This document shows, piece by piece, positions 31,139-31,273 of a DNA stretch of 31,273 bases (its first letter is position 1; each line of letters starts with the position of its first letter). Origin of the DNA: CAZOSF01 sp964582415 (GTDB lineage Bacteria > Bacteroidota > Bacteroidia > Flavobacteriales > Flavobacteriaceae); the NCBI GenBank assembly GCA_964582415.1, contig CAZOSF010000024.1, forward strand, positions 1-31,273, given 5' to 3'. A model generated the notes under the pieces. The model saw nothing but the letters and a program-made list of their open reading frames with translations. It searched no databases and was not told the DNA's origin. Made by a program: the position numbers and the translations under genes.

Positions 31139-31273
31139 CACCCGCTTTCAGAAAAAAGCGACGTTCTAAAACAAGATGGATGGTTCAAAATTAGCGGTTC
31201 GATTCCGTTGCATCTAGCGATTAAAAGTTCATTGATATATTGGAACAATAAATTGACAGCGCGTACCGGTTCT
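31139..31273 (+). other. Leader of a probable rRNA operon (16S gene beyond the edge)
   Basis: After P2 the sequence has no gene. AGTTCATTGATATATTGG (31226-31243) resembles the boxA-like element found ahead of 16S rRNA in Bacteroidota, and AATTGACAGCGCGT (31250-31263) is a stretch I recall from flavobacterial 16S leaders. The 16S start itself is not in the window, so the call rests on the promoters and leader only. Confidence 0.65.
31174..31215 (+). other. tRNA-minihelix-like element in the leader
   Basis: AGATG (31174-31178) pairs with CATCT (31211-31215) like an acceptor stem, enclosing a T-arm-like AGCGG (31193-31197), TTCGATT loop and CCGTT (31205-31209). About 14 nt replace the D- and anticodon arms. 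No CCA follows. It may be a tRNA remnant or a processing signal. Confidence 0.45.

Noticed and set aside
1..31273. CRISPR arrays, insertion sequences, prophage, toxin-antitoxin or defence genes
   Set aside because: No spaced direct repeats, transposase or integrase frame, or attachment-site pattern was found; the two tRNA genes show no flanking integrated element.

Overview
The window looks like a chromosomal segment of a pigmented, probably marine member of the Flavobacteriaceae (Bacteroidota). The evidence is the promoter style (TTG or TTTG, about 19-20 nt, then TAnnTTTG), the absence of clear Shine-Dalgarno sequences, a transketolase split into two genes, a zeaxanthin-type carotenoid operon with a heterodimer-like (CrtYcd) lycopene cyclase, and gene orders that I recall as common in that family (kdsD-tatC; tgt-lptF/G-EamA-accA-dnaB; thrS-infC-rpmI-rplT). 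No insertion sequence, prophage, CRISPR array or plasmid function was seen. Most genes are core genes.

Layout. 1-1869 (minus): kdsD, tatC and the first 23 codons of a carboxymuconolactone-decarboxylase-like gene, linked by TAATG overlaps. 2049-4256 (plus): recQ. 4253-8018 (minus): a five-gene run of LETM1-related protein, VOC protein, SRAP protein, a PliI-like lipoprotein and a DinB-like DUF1572 protein. 8143-9592 (plus): two secreted proteins resembling the N-terminal and C-terminal parts of DUF4331. 9594-14030 (minus): the carotenoid operon merR-crtI-crtB-crtZ-crtY. 14153-14487 (minus): tRNA-Lys(UUU) and tRNA-Leu(GAG) with a structured leader. 14559-17068: aroK, a PyrR-like phosphoribosyltransferase, an HslR-like S4 protein and an FKBP-like lipoprotein. 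17143-18955 (minus): the two transketolase subunits. 19138-24957 (plus): tgt, lptF/G, EamA transporter, accA, dnaB. 24971-26080 (minus): MscS channel. 26238-27494 (plus): a secreted GATase-like protein. 27569-30755 (minus): thrS-infC-rpmI-rplT. 30993-31273 (plus): two tandem stable-RNA promoters and the leader of what is most likely an rRNA operon running off the right edge.

How the genes work together. CrtB, CrtI, CrtYcd and CrtZ suffice to take geranylgeranyl diphosphate to zeaxanthin; no crtE is present here. The first gene of that operon encodes a MerR-type regulator with a cobalamin-binding-like domain. The promoters ahead of merR and crtI each carry a palindrome of identical 30-bp geometry (TGTTYAR, 16 nt, YTRAACA), which I propose as the operator of this regulator. 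Other points worth attention are an AUA start codon for IF-3, mutually exclusive hairpins ahead of tRNA-Lys, a tRNA-minihelix-like element in the presumed rRNA leader, and loss of the zinc-binding cysteines in both RecQ and TGT.

All calls come from reading the sequence; no database search was run.
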